Shown piece after piece: positions 27,301-36,170 of a DNA stretch of 64,000 bases. Numbering within the stretch: position 1 is the first letter of the stretch; every line of letters begins with the position of its first letter. The notes under the pieces were generated by a model. It did not search any database and had not been told where the DNA came from. It saw only the letters and a list, made by a program, of their open reading frames with translations. The translations under genes were made by a program, and so were the position numbers. Origin of the DNA: Streptomyces sp. ICBB 8177 (GTDB lineage Bacteria > Actinomycetota > Actinomycetes > Streptomycetales > Streptomycetaceae); the NCBI RefSeq assembly GCF_003144095.1, contig NZ_NSKH01000003.1, positions 382,086 through 446,085 on the forward strand, given 5' to 3'.

Positions 27301-27431
27301 TGGGCGGAGACACGGGCAGTGGGCGGGGCAAGGGCGTGGGTGGGCGCCACGGCCGGGGCCGCTCCCCTCTTCCTTCTCTTGGTCTCTGGGCCGAGACGGG
27401 TGCCGCTTCGCGGCGGGTGGTCTGCTGACTC

Positions 27432-27520
27432 GGGCCCGGGCCCGGGGCCGGGGCTGGGACCGGGGTCGGGGCTGGGGTCGCGCCCGGGGCCAGGCCGGTC
27501 CCGGTCCCGGTCCCGGCCCA
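27432..27520 (+). repeat. G-tract cluster and GGTCCC repeats
   Basis: At least eight runs of three to four G lie between 27432 and 27477 with short C-containing spacers. They are followed by CCGGTCCCGGTCCC-type hexamer repeats. The plus strand fits a G-quadruplex pattern many times over. Confidence 0.65.
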
Positions 27521-27617
27521 GGGAACATGGATCAAGGAGCCGAGGACCGCCGGCGCTCGCAACCGCCGCGAAAAAATCTTGCGAGCTGCGTGCAACCATC
27601 CGGCTACGTGCGGTGTC

Positions 27618-27707
27618 GTACAAGTCGTGAGGTTCCCGAGGGGGGCTCGGGGAACCGATGGGGGAAACGCGAAGGGGTCCGGCCACGCCGGACCCCTTCC
27701 GCCTTTA
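27618..27707 (+). ncRNA. Candidate small RNA with ECF-type promoter and terminator
   Basis: A run of six A at 27571-27576 precedes TGCAACC at 27591-27597 and, 18 bases on, GTCGTA at 27615-27620, a spacing compatible with an ECF sigma factor promoter. Downstream lie a GGTTCCCGAG/CTCGGGGAACC hairpin (27631-27656) and a perfect 12-bp terminator-like hairpin (27672-27698). No convincing peptide is encoded between. This could be a short untranslated transcript. The promoter call rests on motif shape only. Confidence 0.3.
27672..27698. terminator. Bidirectional terminator hairpin
   Basis: AAGGGGTCCGGC and GCCGGACCCCTT form a perfect 12-bp stem with a three-base loop, followed on the plus strand by CCGCCTTT. 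It lies between two convergent genes and could stop the kinase transcript and any transcript from 27620. Confidence 0.75.
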
Positions 27708-27814
27708 CGGGCCGTTCTCGCCGCGCCGCCCGCGCTGCTTCGTTCCGACCCGAGCCGCCCCACCGAACGGCCGACGCGCCTCCCCGTCTCGTCGCTCCTC
27801 CTTCTGACAACCCC

Positions 27815-28735
27815 CTAATCCCGCGCGATCTCCCTCTCTGTAGGGAACGCCTCCTGCGCTCCCGCCCGGATCACCGCCGCCGCGCCGACCCGTACCGCGT
27901 AGTCCACCGCCTCCTCCAACTCAGCCCCGCGCGTCAGCCGCCAGGCCAGCGCGCCCGTGAAGGCATCCCCCGCGCCCGTCGTGTCGATGGCGTGGACGTG
28001 CGGGGCGGGGATGCGGACGGCCGCGCCGCCGGAACGCGTTGCGAGGGCGCCGGACGCGCCCAGTGTGACGACTACGGATCGCGGTCCGAGCCGGATGAGT
28101 GCCTCCGCCCACGCCTCCGGCGTGTCCTGCGCCGCTGCCGGGTCGTCCCGGAGCAGCAGCCTGGCCTCGTGCTCGTTGAGCACCAACGGGTCGCACACCG
28201 CCAGCACTTGGGCGGGGAGCGCGGCGGGTGGCGAGGGGTTGAGGACGACGCGCGTCCCGGCACGTACCGCCGTCCCCACCGCCTCCGCGACCGTGTCGAG
28301 CGGGATCTCCAACTGGAGCGACACGACGCGTGCCGCGTCGAACAGCTTCCCGGAGGCCCGTACGTCCTGGGGGCTCAGAAGGGCGTTGGCTCCGGGGGAG
28401 ACCACGATGCCGTTGTCACCGGCGGGATCCACGGTGATCAGCGCGACCCCGGTCGGTGCCCCGCCGATCAACACGCCCGACGCGTCGACGCCGCTGGAGC
28501 GCTGCGTGTCGAGCAGCAGCCTGCCGTGAGCGTCGTCGCCGACCCTGGCCAGCAGGGCCGTGCGAGCGCCCAGACGCGCCGCCGCGACGGCCTGGTTGGC
28601 TCCCCTGCCGCCGGGGTGGGTCGCCAGATCGGACCCGAGTACGGTCTCGCCTGCCGCGGGCCTGCGCTGCACGCCGACCACCAGATCGGCGTTGGCCGAG
28701 CCGACGACCAGCAGGTCGAACTCGTGAGCGGGCAC
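27815..28735 (-). CDS. rbsK: Ribokinase-type PfkB carbohydrate kinase
   Basis: A 306-residue PfkB kinase. It shows the family N-terminus VVGSANADLVVGV, the GGRGANQAVAAARLGA motif, and the C-terminal signature DTTGAGDAFTGALAWRL with the catalytic Asp in GAGDAF. These features fit ribokinase best, though other sugars are possible. The GTG start has GGAGGG before it. It faces the oxidoreductase-lyase-isomerase operon from the right and may phosphorylate a product of that pathway. A small 15-bp repeat array lies just upstream of its promoter side. Confidence 0.88.
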   Translation of the reverse strand: MPAHEFDLLVVGSANADLVVGVQRRPAAGETVLGSDLATHPGGRGANQAVAAARLGARTALLARVGDDAHGRLLLDTQRSSGVDASGVLIGGAPTGVALITVDPAGDNGIVVSPGANALLSPQDVRASGKLFDAARVVSLQLEIPLDTVAEAVGTAVRAGTRVVLNPSPPAALPAQVLAVCDPLVLNEHEARLLLRDDPAAAQDTPEAWAEALIRLGPRSVVVTLGASGALATRSGGAAVRIPAPHVHAIDTTGAGDAFTGALAWRLTRGAELEEAVDYAVRVGAAAVIRAGAQEAFPTEREIARD

Positions 28736-28764
28736 CGGTCCCTCCTGTCCGCCGGGGTTCGGTT

Positions 28765-28809
28765 CCTACTTGTCCAGCTCCTACTTGCCCGGTTCCTACT
28801 TGCCCGGTT
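28765..28809. repeat. 15-bp tandem repeat, three copies
   Basis: The units TTCCTACTTGTCCAG, CTCCTACTTGCCCGG and TTCCTACTTGCCCGG follow each other directly, with a degraded fourth after them. They lie 30-75 bases upstream of the kinase start, where its promoter is expected. Confidence 0.75.
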
Positions 28810-28995
28810 CGATTCTTGACCCGGGTTCGCTTCATGACCGCGGGGCCTGCCCCGACCGCAAGCACCCAGCCGCCCCCGCCCGCACGCCGCCCTCGCACGG
28901 CGCCTGGATCGACCGGCTGCCGGTCCGTCCCCGCCCCGCCCGGGACAAGGACCCTGCCCTCCTGCCGACCACGCCTGACATGTCCTGTTACGAGG

Positions 28996-29004
28996 TTATC
29001 CACA
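28996..29004 (+). promoter_or_regulatory. DnaA-box-like 9-mer
   Basis: TTATCCACA is an exact match to the classic DnaA box. It is a single box in the 648-base gap between the kinase and the RecD2-like helicase, so it is not an origin; a regulatory or titration site is possible, as is chance. Confidence 0.35.
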
Positions 29005-29157
29005 GGGTCCCCACGATGTCGGTCGGCGGCGGTACGGTCGGAGCACTTCGTCGGATCACTTCATCGGAGCCCCGCCCTCCCGGTGCGGTCTCCGAGCAGC
29101 AAGCCCCACAGCAACCAGGCCCAGCAGCAAACCCGCGAAAGCCAATCCGTGAAGACG

Positions 29158-29265
29158 AACCCGTAAATGCCGCCTCAAAGACCAACCCGTAAATACCGCC
29201 CCTAAAGACCGACCCGCAAATGCCGACCCCTAAAGACCAACCCGTAACAACGACGCGCAAGAACG
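29158..29265. repeat. About 27-bp imperfect tandem repeat, A/C-rich on the plus strand
   Basis: Units starting at 29158, 29184, 29211 and 29239 (periods 26, 27, 28) share RACCCGYAAATRCCG and CTAAAGACC. The strand is strikingly low in T and of lower GC content than its surroundings. Related CAGCAAG-rich sequence continues to about 29330. No gene is seen in it. Confidence 0.7.
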
Positions 29266-29383
29266 ACCTGTAGAACCAAGCCGTAGCAGCAAGACCCGTA
29301 GCAGCAAGAAGGCCCGCAGTAACAACCCCCACCGAGTGCGATCGCCCGCCGGGACGGTCGCCGACCGCGAAAGGAGGCTCGCG

Positions 29384-31630
29384 ATGGGCGAGTTCCGCTT
29401 GGCCGTCCTCGAGGGCGTCCTGGAACGGATCACGTACGCCAACGAGGAGAACGGCTACACCGTCGCCCGCGTCGACACCGGCCGGGGAGCCGGTGAACTG
29501 CTCACCGTCGTCGGCGCGTTGCTGGGCGCGCAGCCCGGCGAGTCGCTGCGGATGGAGGGCCGCTGGGGCTCCCACCCGCAGTACGGCAAGCAGTTCACGG
29601 TGGAGAACTACACGACGGTCCTGCCCGCCACGATCCAGGGCATCCGCCGCTACCTCGGCTCGGGCCTGATCAAAGGGGTCGGCCCGCGGATCGCCGACCG
29701 CATCGTCGAGCACTTCGGCACCGACACCCTGGACGTGATCGAGCAGGACCCGAAGAGGCTGATCGAGGTCCCGGGCCTGGGGCCGAAGCGCACCAAGAAG
29801 ATCGCCATGGCCTGGGAGCAGCAGAAGGCGATCAAGGAGGTGATGGTGTTCCTCCAGGGCGTCGGGGTGTCCACCTCGGTCGCCGTGCGCATCTACAAGG
29901 AGTACGGGGACGCCTCGATCTCCGTCGTCAGGAATCAGCCCTACCGCCTGGCCGCCGACGTCTGGGGCATCGGCTTCCTGACCGCCGACCGGATCGCGCA
30001 GGCGGTCGGCATACCCCATGACAGCCCCGACCGCGCCAAGGCCGGACTCCAGTACGCGCTGTCCCAGGCGACCGACGGCGGCAACTGCTTCCTGCCTCAG
30101 GAACGGCTGATCGCCGACGCCGTCAAGCTGCTCCAGGTGGACTCCGGCCTGGTCATCGACTGCCTCGCCGAGCTGGTCGAGGAAGAGGGCGTGGTCCGCG
30201 AACGGGTGCCGGACCCGGAGGGCGGTGAGCCGATCCAGGCGGTCTACCTGGTGCCGTTCCACCGCGCGGAGATCTCGCTGTCCGCGCAGGTGCTGCGGCT
30301 GCTGCGCGGTCCGGAGGACCGGATGCCCGCCTTCCGGGACGTGGCCTGGGACAAGGCGCTGGCCTGGCTCGGAGACCGCACCGGTGCCGAACTCGCGCCC
30401 GAGCAGGAGCAGGCGGTGCGGCTGGCGCTCACCGAGAAGGTCGCGGTGCTCACCGGTGGTCCGGGTTGCGGCAAGTCGTTCACGGTGAAGTCGGTCGTGA
30501 CGCTGGCGAAGGCGAAGGGCGCCAAGGTGGTGCTGGCCGCGCCGACCGGCCGGGCCGCCAAGCGACTGGCCGAGCTGACCGACGCGGAGGCGTCCACAGT
30601 GCACCGGCTGCTGGAGCTCAAGCCGGGCGGTGACGCCGCCTACGACCGGGACCGGCCGCTCGACGCCGATCTGGTGGTGGTCGACGAGGCGTCCATGCTG
30701 GACCTGATATTGGCGAACAAGCTGGTCAAGGCCGTGCCGCCGGGCGCGCACCTGCTCTTCGTGGGCGACGTGGACCAGCTGCCCAGCGTGGGAGCGGGCG
30801 AGGTGCTGCGCGACCTGCTGGCGGACGGCTCGCCCGTGCCGGCGGTGCGGCTGACCCGCATCTTCCGGCAGGCGCAGCAGTCCGGCGTGGTGACCAACGC
30901 GCACCGGATCAACTCCGGCGTGCCGCCGATCATCCAGGGCCTGCCCGACTTCTTCCTCTTCGCCGAGGAGGACACGGAAGCGGCGGGGCGCCTCACGGTG
31001 GACATCGTCGCCCGGCGCATCCCGGCCCGCTTCGGGCTCGACCCGCGGCGGGACGTGCAGGTGCTGGCGCCGATGCATCGGGGCCCGGCCGGCGCGGGCA
31101 CGCTGAACGGGCTGCTCCAGCAGGCCGTCACCCCGGCCCGCCCCGACCTGCCGGAGCGCCGCTTCGGTGGCCGGGTCTTCCGGGTCGGCGACAAGGTCAC
31201 CCAGATCCGCAACAACTACGAGAAGGGCGCGAACGGGGTCTTCAACGGCACGGTCGGCGTGGTCACGGCGCTGAGCGTCGAGGAGCAGCGCCTGACGGTG
31301 CGCACCGACGAGGACGAGGAGGTCGACTACGACTTCGACGAGCTGGACGAGCTGGCACACGCCTACGCGGTGACCATCCACCGCTCGCAGGGCAGCGAGT
31401 ACCCGGCTGTGGTGATACCCGTCACCACCGGGGCGTGGATGATGTTGCAGCGCAATCTGCTCTATACCGCCGTGACCCGGGCGAAACGACTCGTGGTGCT
31501 GGTGGGCTCGCGGCGGGCGCTGGGCCAGGCGGTGCGCACGGTGTCGGCCGGTCGCCGCTTCACGGCTTTGGACCACCGGTTGCGCGGCGCGCTCCGAGGT
31601 GTGGAACCGGCCCGGGAAGGGGGAAGATAG
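29384..31630 (+). CDS. recD2: RecD2-like ATP-dependent DNA helicase
   Basis: A 748-residue superfamily 1B 5'-3' helicase. An N-terminal OB-like domain and helix-hairpin-helix repeats (GLIKGVGPRIADRIVEHFG, EVPGLGPKRTKKIAMAW) come first. The motor follows: Walker A LTGGPGCGKSF (Lys about 364), AAPTGRAAKRLAE, VVVDEASMLDL, GDVDQLPSVGAG, and the C-terminal motifs TIHRSQGSEYPAVVIPV and YTAVTRAK. This is the RecD2 layout, not RecBCD RecD. The ATG at 29384 follows AAGGAGG, so the in-frame sequence before it is excluded. Likely roles are replication-fork or repair work. It lies 122 bases before citrate synthase. Confidence 0.93.
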   Translation: MGEFRLAVLEGVLERITYANEENGYTVARVDTGRGAGELLTVVGALLGAQPGESLRMEGRWGSHPQYGKQFTVENYTTVLPATIQGIRRYLGSGLIKGVGPRIADRIVEHFGTDTLDVIEQDPKRLIEVPGLGPKRTKKIAMAWEQQKAIKEVMVFLQGVGVSTSVAVRIYKEYGDASISVVRNQPYRLAADVWGIGFLTADRIAQAVGIPHDSPDRAKAGLQYALSQATDGGNCFLPQERLIADAVKLLQVDSGLVIDCLAELVEEEGVVRERVPDPEGGEPIQAVYLVPFHRAEISLSAQVLRLLRGPEDRMPAFRDVAWDKALAWLGDRTGAELAPEQEQAVRLALTEKVAVLTGGPGCGKSFTVKSVVTLAKAKGAKVVLAAPTGRAAKRLAELTDAEASTVHRLLELKPGGDAAYDRDRPLDADLVVVDEASMLDLILANKLVKAVPPGAHLLFVGDVDQLPSVGAGEVLRDLLADGSPVPAVRLTRIFRQAQQSGVVTNAHRINSGVPPIIQGLPDFFLFAEEDTEAAGRLTVDIVARRIPARFGLDPRRDVQVLAPMHRGPAGAGTLNGLLQQAVTPARPDLPERRFGGRVFRVGDKVTQIRNNYEKGANGVFNGTVGVVTALSVEEQRLTVRTDEDEEVDYDFDELDELAHAYAVTIHRSQGSEYPAVVIPVTTGAWMMLQRNLLYTAVTRAKRLVVLVGSRRALGQAVRTVSAGRRFTALDHRLRGALRGVEPAREGGR

Positions 31631-31752
31631 GCACTGCGTGCCACCGATCGACCGTCTGGCTGACCCCGGGTGCACGTTTGTGCGGCAAATGGGGGAAGGT
31701 AGAAGCAGTCAGGGCACCTCGAAGAAGAGGCACAACGTCGGTGAGGGATGAC

Positions 31753-33042
<1,290 letters not shown>

Positions 33043-33110
33043 CCCGAGCGCGCCGACGCGTGCCCGATGACGCGGGCACGCACACGCGTCCGCCGCGGCC
33101 GGGCTGTCGC

Positions 33111-33147
33111 GGACCGTCCGCCGACGGGTGCCGCCGGCGGACGGTCC
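33111..33147 (+). terminator. Strong hairpin after citrate synthase
   Basis: GGACCGTCCGCC and GGCGGACGGTCC form a perfect 12-bp stem with a 13-base loop, 68 bases past the stop codon. No T-run follows, as is common for Streptomyces terminators. Confidence 0.55.
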
Positions 33148-33230
33148 GCCGACGCGTGCTGCCGCCGAACGGCCGGAGAGCCGCCGCCTCGCGGCTCGTA
33201 AGACGTTCGCGGGCCCGGCAGAGATGAAAC

Positions 33231-33276
33231 GAGCGCCCCGGGCCGGATCCCCCCACGGGTCCGGCGCGGGGCGCTC
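33231..33276 (+). terminator. Second hairpin after citrate synthase
   Basis: GAGCGCCCCG pairs with CGGGGCGCTC, with inner GCCGGA/TCCGGC pairing. It contains the first copy of a duplicated 20-mer. It probably acts as a back-up terminator. Confidence 0.5.
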
Positions 33277-33704
33277 TGGGTCCCGGAAGCGGATCCCCCC
33301 ACGGGTCCGTACCGGGCGTCTCAGTGCGCGCGGCCCACGGCCGCTCGCGCCATGCCGGGACGAAACAGTCCGGGAGGGCCGCTCAAGCTCTCCGGGCACT
33401 TCGCCCCGGCCACGCGGACACGCCGTCCCCCAAGACGGCTCGTCCTCGTCGTCACCGGGTCCGCCGGGAGCCCGGTGATCGTTCGGTTAGACCAACGACC
33501 CCCCTCCATGGTTACGTTGCCAAGAGTGTGATCTAGGTCTCCCTTGATCGGGCGCCGGACGCCGCCAAATCCCCACGGCATACGCCAGATGTACGACACC
33601 CGTCGATGCCGTTCGGTGGGACGGCACCCTGCGCCGGGGCCGCGAAGGTCATCGCGTAGCGTTAAACGCCCAGTCGGGAGCGGGTGTTGGGGCGGGCGGA
33701 ACGT

Positions 33705-34544
33705 ATGGCGCAGAACGAGACGGTCGGCATGGCGGGTGCGGTGGCGGGGGTGGACGGCGAGTCGTACCCGGCCGCCGAAGCCGCGTCCCCGTCGCACGAC
33801 CGGGCCCCGGACGGCCCTCGTACGGTCGTGGTCACCGGTGGCGGTACGGGCATCGGCCGGGCGATCGCCGGACGGTTCGCGGCGGCCGGGGACGACGTGG
33901 TGATCGTCGGACGGCGCCGCGAGGTGCTGGCGTCCGCGGCGGCGGAGCTGACGGCGGCGCACGGCCGCGCGGTCTCGCCGGTCGTCTGCGACCTGGCCGA
34001 CCCCGACGACGTCGAGACCGCGCTCGCCAGGCTGCCGCAGCGCATCGACGTCCTGGTCAACAACGCGGGCAGCCGCGAGGCCGCCGCGGGCCCGGGGCCG
34101 CACGCCGTGCTGGCCCGCTGGCGCGGCGACTTCGAGCGCAACGTGCTGACCGCCGTGCTGCTGACCGAGTCGGTACGCGACCGCCTCACCCCGGAGCGGG
34201 GCCGGGTCATCACGGTCACGTCGCTGGCCGCGCTGCGCGGCGGCGGGTCGTACGGCGCGTCGAAGGCCGCGCTGCACGCCTGGAACCACTCGCTGGCGGC
34301 GCAACTCGGCCCGCAGGGCGTGACCTGCAACATCGTCGCGCCGGGCACGGTCGCGGGAACGGAGTTCTTCGGCGCCCGGCTCAACGACGCCGAGCTGACC
34401 CGGCGGGCGGGACGCACGCTGGTCGGCCGGGTGGGCCGCCCGGCGGACGTCGCCGCCGCCGTGGTCTTCCTGGCGTCACCGGAGGCCGGGTTCATCACCG
34501 GCGAGATCCTCCAGTGCAACGGGGGCGAGCTCCTCGGCCGCTGA
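33705..34544 (+). CDS. SDR-family NAD(P)-dependent oxidoreductase
   Basis: A classical short-chain dehydrogenase/reductase of about 279 residues. The NAD(P) motif is VVVTGGGTGIGRAIAGRFAAAG, with NNAGS, the catalytic Ser in VTSLAAL, and YGASKAALHAW holding the Tyr and Lys. A C-terminal GRVGRPADVAAAVVFLASPEAGFITGEILQCNGG completes the fold. About 40 extra residues precede the Rossmann start. A GTG at 33684 is an alternative start, seven residues longer. Substrate unknown. It converges on the copper chaperone gene. Confidence 0.88.
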   Translation: MAQNETVGMAGAVAGVDGESYPAAEAASPSHDRAPDGPRTVVVTGGGTGIGRAIAGRFAAAGDDVVIVGRRREVLASAAAELTAAHGRAVSPVVCDLADPDDVETALARLPQRIDVLVNNAGSREAAAGPGPHAVLARWRGDFERNVLTAVLLTESVRDRLTPERGRVITVTSLAALRGGGSYGASKAALHAWNHSLAAQLGPQGVTCNIVAPGTVAGTEFFGARLNDAELTRRAGRTLVGRVGRPADVAAAVVFLASPEAGFITGEILQCNGGELLGR

Positions 34545-34563
34545 CCGGCCCCGCGATGGCGGG

Positions 34564-34812
34564 TCAGGCGCGACCGGTGAGTTCGTAGCCCGCCTCGTCG
34601 ATCGCGGCGCGCACGGCGTCGTCGGACGGTGCGGCGGTCGCGGTCACCGAGACCCGGCCGGCCTTGGCGTCGGCGGCGACGGAGACCACGCCGGGCAGCG
34701 CGGACAACTCCTCGCTCACCGCCTTCTCGCAGTGGCCGCAGCTCATGCCGGAGACGCTGTAGGCGACGGTGACGGTGTCGAGAGCCGGGGCGCTGGAGTC
34801 GTTGGCGGTCAT
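34564..34812 (-). CDS. copZ: Copper chaperone, heavy-metal-associated domain
   Basis: An 82-residue cytoplasmic protein with one HMA ferredoxin-like fold. The metal motif GMSCGHC supplies the two cysteines that bind Cu(I), followed by AVSEELSALPGVVSVAADAKAGRVSV. CopZ proteins pass copper to P-type export ATPases and to the CsoR sensor. No ATPase or csoR gene is adjacent in this window, so it stands alone. Forty bases upstream is a typical CsoR operator, indicating copper induction. Confidence 0.92.
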   Translation of the reverse strand: MTANDSSAPALDTVTVAYSVSGMSCGHCEKAVSEELSALPGVVSVAADAKAGRVSVTATAAPSDDAVRAAIDEAGYELTGRA

Positions 34813-34851
34813 GGGACGTCCTTAGGGAAGTGCGGTCGTAACTCCTTCACC

Positions 34852-34868
34852 ATACCCCCTAGGGGTAT
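34852..34868. promoter_or_regulatory. CsoR-type copper operator
   Basis: ATACCCCCTAGGGGTAT matches the TACCC-CCTA-GGGTA pattern known for CsoR. It sits 40 bases before the copZ start and could overlap its promoter. It could also reach the divergent DedA-family gene at 35037. Confidence 0.8.
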
Positions 34869-35036
34869 CGGGCGCGGTGATCGGCGCCACGCCCGCGGCG
34901 TGTCGGAGCAGCCGTGCGGCCGCTACCCGATTGCCGACCCGATCCCCCTCTGTCACCGTCGAGGTGGGACGTTCCGGGCAGCGGACGGCCGTTGCGAGGC
35001 GCGGGCCCGCCGGATGCCGGAATGAAGGGCGGTGGT

Positions 35037-35774
35037 ATGGGCGTTTCACCGTTCGTGTCCGTACTGGACTCGCTGGACTTCACGTCCACCCTTGCCCGGC
35101 ACATGGCGGGCGACACGCTGTGGGCCTATCTGGCCCTGGCCGGCACCACCGCTCCGCCGCTGGTGCCGAACGCCGCGCTGCTGGTGACCGGTGGCGTGCT
35201 GGCCGCGCGCGGAAGGCTGGACATCACGTTCGTGCTGCTGGTGGTGGCGGGGTCCGCGCTCGCCGGGGACCTGCTCATCCACCGCGCCGGGCGCGCGCTC
35301 AGCGGGTCGCTGCTCGCCAGGGTCTATCGCGGCGGCCGCCGCCGTCAGCTCTTCGACTGGGCCGCCACCCGGATACAGCGGCATGGCGTCCCGTTCGTCG
35401 CGGGCTGCCGTTTCCTGCCCAGCGGGCGGCTGGTCGGTGGACTCGCCGCGGGCGTCGTCGGCTACCCGGCCCGCCGCTACCTCGTCGGCGCCTCGGTCGC
35501 CGAGGCGATCTGGGCCACGTACTCCGTCGGCATCGGCTACCTCGGCGGCCGGGCCACCGCCAACTCGCTCTACGCGCTCGGCCTGGGCCTCGGGGTGTCG
35601 GCGGCGGTCGCCACGGTGGGCTCTCTCGTGCAGGCCGTCGCCCGCCGCAGGGCGCGCACGGCGGCCCGTTCGGCCGACGCCCGTACGGCTGACGCTTCGA
35701 CCTCCGGCGTACGACCTGCGCAGGGCGGTCCCGCCTGGCCCGTCGCGGGTCGCGCGGGGCAGACGGGACCGTGA
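35037..35774 (+). CDS. DedA-family (VTT domain) membrane protein
   Basis: A 245-residue membrane protein with four to five hydrophobic segments. The VTT/SNARE-associated-like motifs appear as GDLLIHRAGRALSG and CRFLPSGRLVGGLAAGVVGYPARRYLVGASVAEAIWATYSVGIGYLGG, which carry the Arg-Pro-Gly-containing re-entrant loop of the family, here RFLPSGR. Relatives move phospholipids across the membrane. The C-terminal 60 residues are a charged, Ala-rich cytoplasmic tail. The ATG at 35037 was chosen over 35022 because AAGGG lies at proper spacing. Confidence 0.82.
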   Translation: MGVSPFVSVLDSLDFTSTLARHMAGDTLWAYLALAGTTAPPLVPNAALLVTGGVLAARGRLDITFVLLVVAGSALAGDLLIHRAGRALSGSLLARVYRGGRRRQLFDWAATRIQRHGVPFVAGCRFLPSGRLVGGLAAGVVGYPARRYLVGASVAEAIWATYSVGIGYLGGRATANSLYALGLGLGVSAAVATVGSLVQAVARRRARTAARSADARTADASTSGVRPAQGGPAWPVAGRAGQTGP

Positions 35775-35804
35775 GCCGGGCGCGCCGGCGTACTCAAAGG
35801 CGCG

Positions 35805-36005
35805 TCACGAATCGCGCCGCGACCGGTTGCCCGGCCTGCGCGCGCTCCACGTCCTGATGGTGTCCGCGTACCACCAGGGCTTCCCGCCCTCCACGACGTC
35901 CGGTTCCGGTAGCAGGCCATGCTTGCGATACGAGCGCACCGTGTCGATGCGCACGCGGATGTGAGCGGCGATCTGCGCGTAGGACCACAGGGTCCGGTCG
36001 GCCAT
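35805..36005 (-). CDS. Small helix-turn-helix (MerR/AlpA-like) DNA-binding protein
   Basis: A 66-residue protein whose core SYAQIAAHIRVRIDTVRSYRKHGLLPEPDVVEGGKPWWYADTIRTW is a winged-helix of the excisionase/MerR N-terminal type. The ATG at 36005 has GGGAGG nine bases before it; an upstream GTG at 36047 is less well supported. Such proteins bind DNA alone or as prophage excisionases, but no integrase or phage gene is near, so it is more likely a free-standing regulator. It is convergent with the DedA-family gene. Confidence 0.75.
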   Translation of the reverse strand: MADRTLWSYAQIAAHIRVRIDTVRSYRKHGLLPEPDVVEGGKPWWYADTIRTWSARRPGNRSRRDS

Positions 36006-36170
36006 CTCTCGCACCTCCCAGAAGGGCAGCGGCTGTCGATCAGTCACCCTGCGCCTTTCGGGTGGCACACACCGTCACCGCCCGGCCGCTGTTGATCACC
36101 TGTGACGGAGATCCGGCGTAACGGTGACATTTCCCGCCGGGCCCGAGCCGTCGCGGATCGCGAAGAGTGC

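Larger units (their letters stand above)
27046..27814. other. Gene-free GC-rich interval between isomerase and PfkB kinase
   Basis: No reading frame here looks coding. The first half holds degenerate G-rich repeats (27225-27300 and 27432-27520). The second half holds an A-tract, a promoter-like sequence and two hairpins (27592-27698), described separately. The isomerase and the kinase converge on this region. Confidence 0.6.
33043..33704. other. Intergenic interval with hairpins and a duplicated 20-mer, no gene
   Basis: No convincing coding frame is present. The interval holds two strong hairpins near the citrate synthase end and two copies of CGGATCCCCCCACGGGTCCG (33244-33263 and 33290-33309). 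The rest, including the stretch before the dehydrogenase gene, shows nothing distinctive. Confidence 0.6.

Noticed and set aside
28996..29004. Replication origin from a DnaA box
   Set aside because: Only one box is present; Streptomyces origins have many boxes and lie between dnaA and dnaN.
35805..36005. Small HTH protein as a prophage excisionase
   Set aside because: The fold would allow it, but no phage or integrative-element genes accompany it, and surrounding genes are ordinary chromosomal ones.
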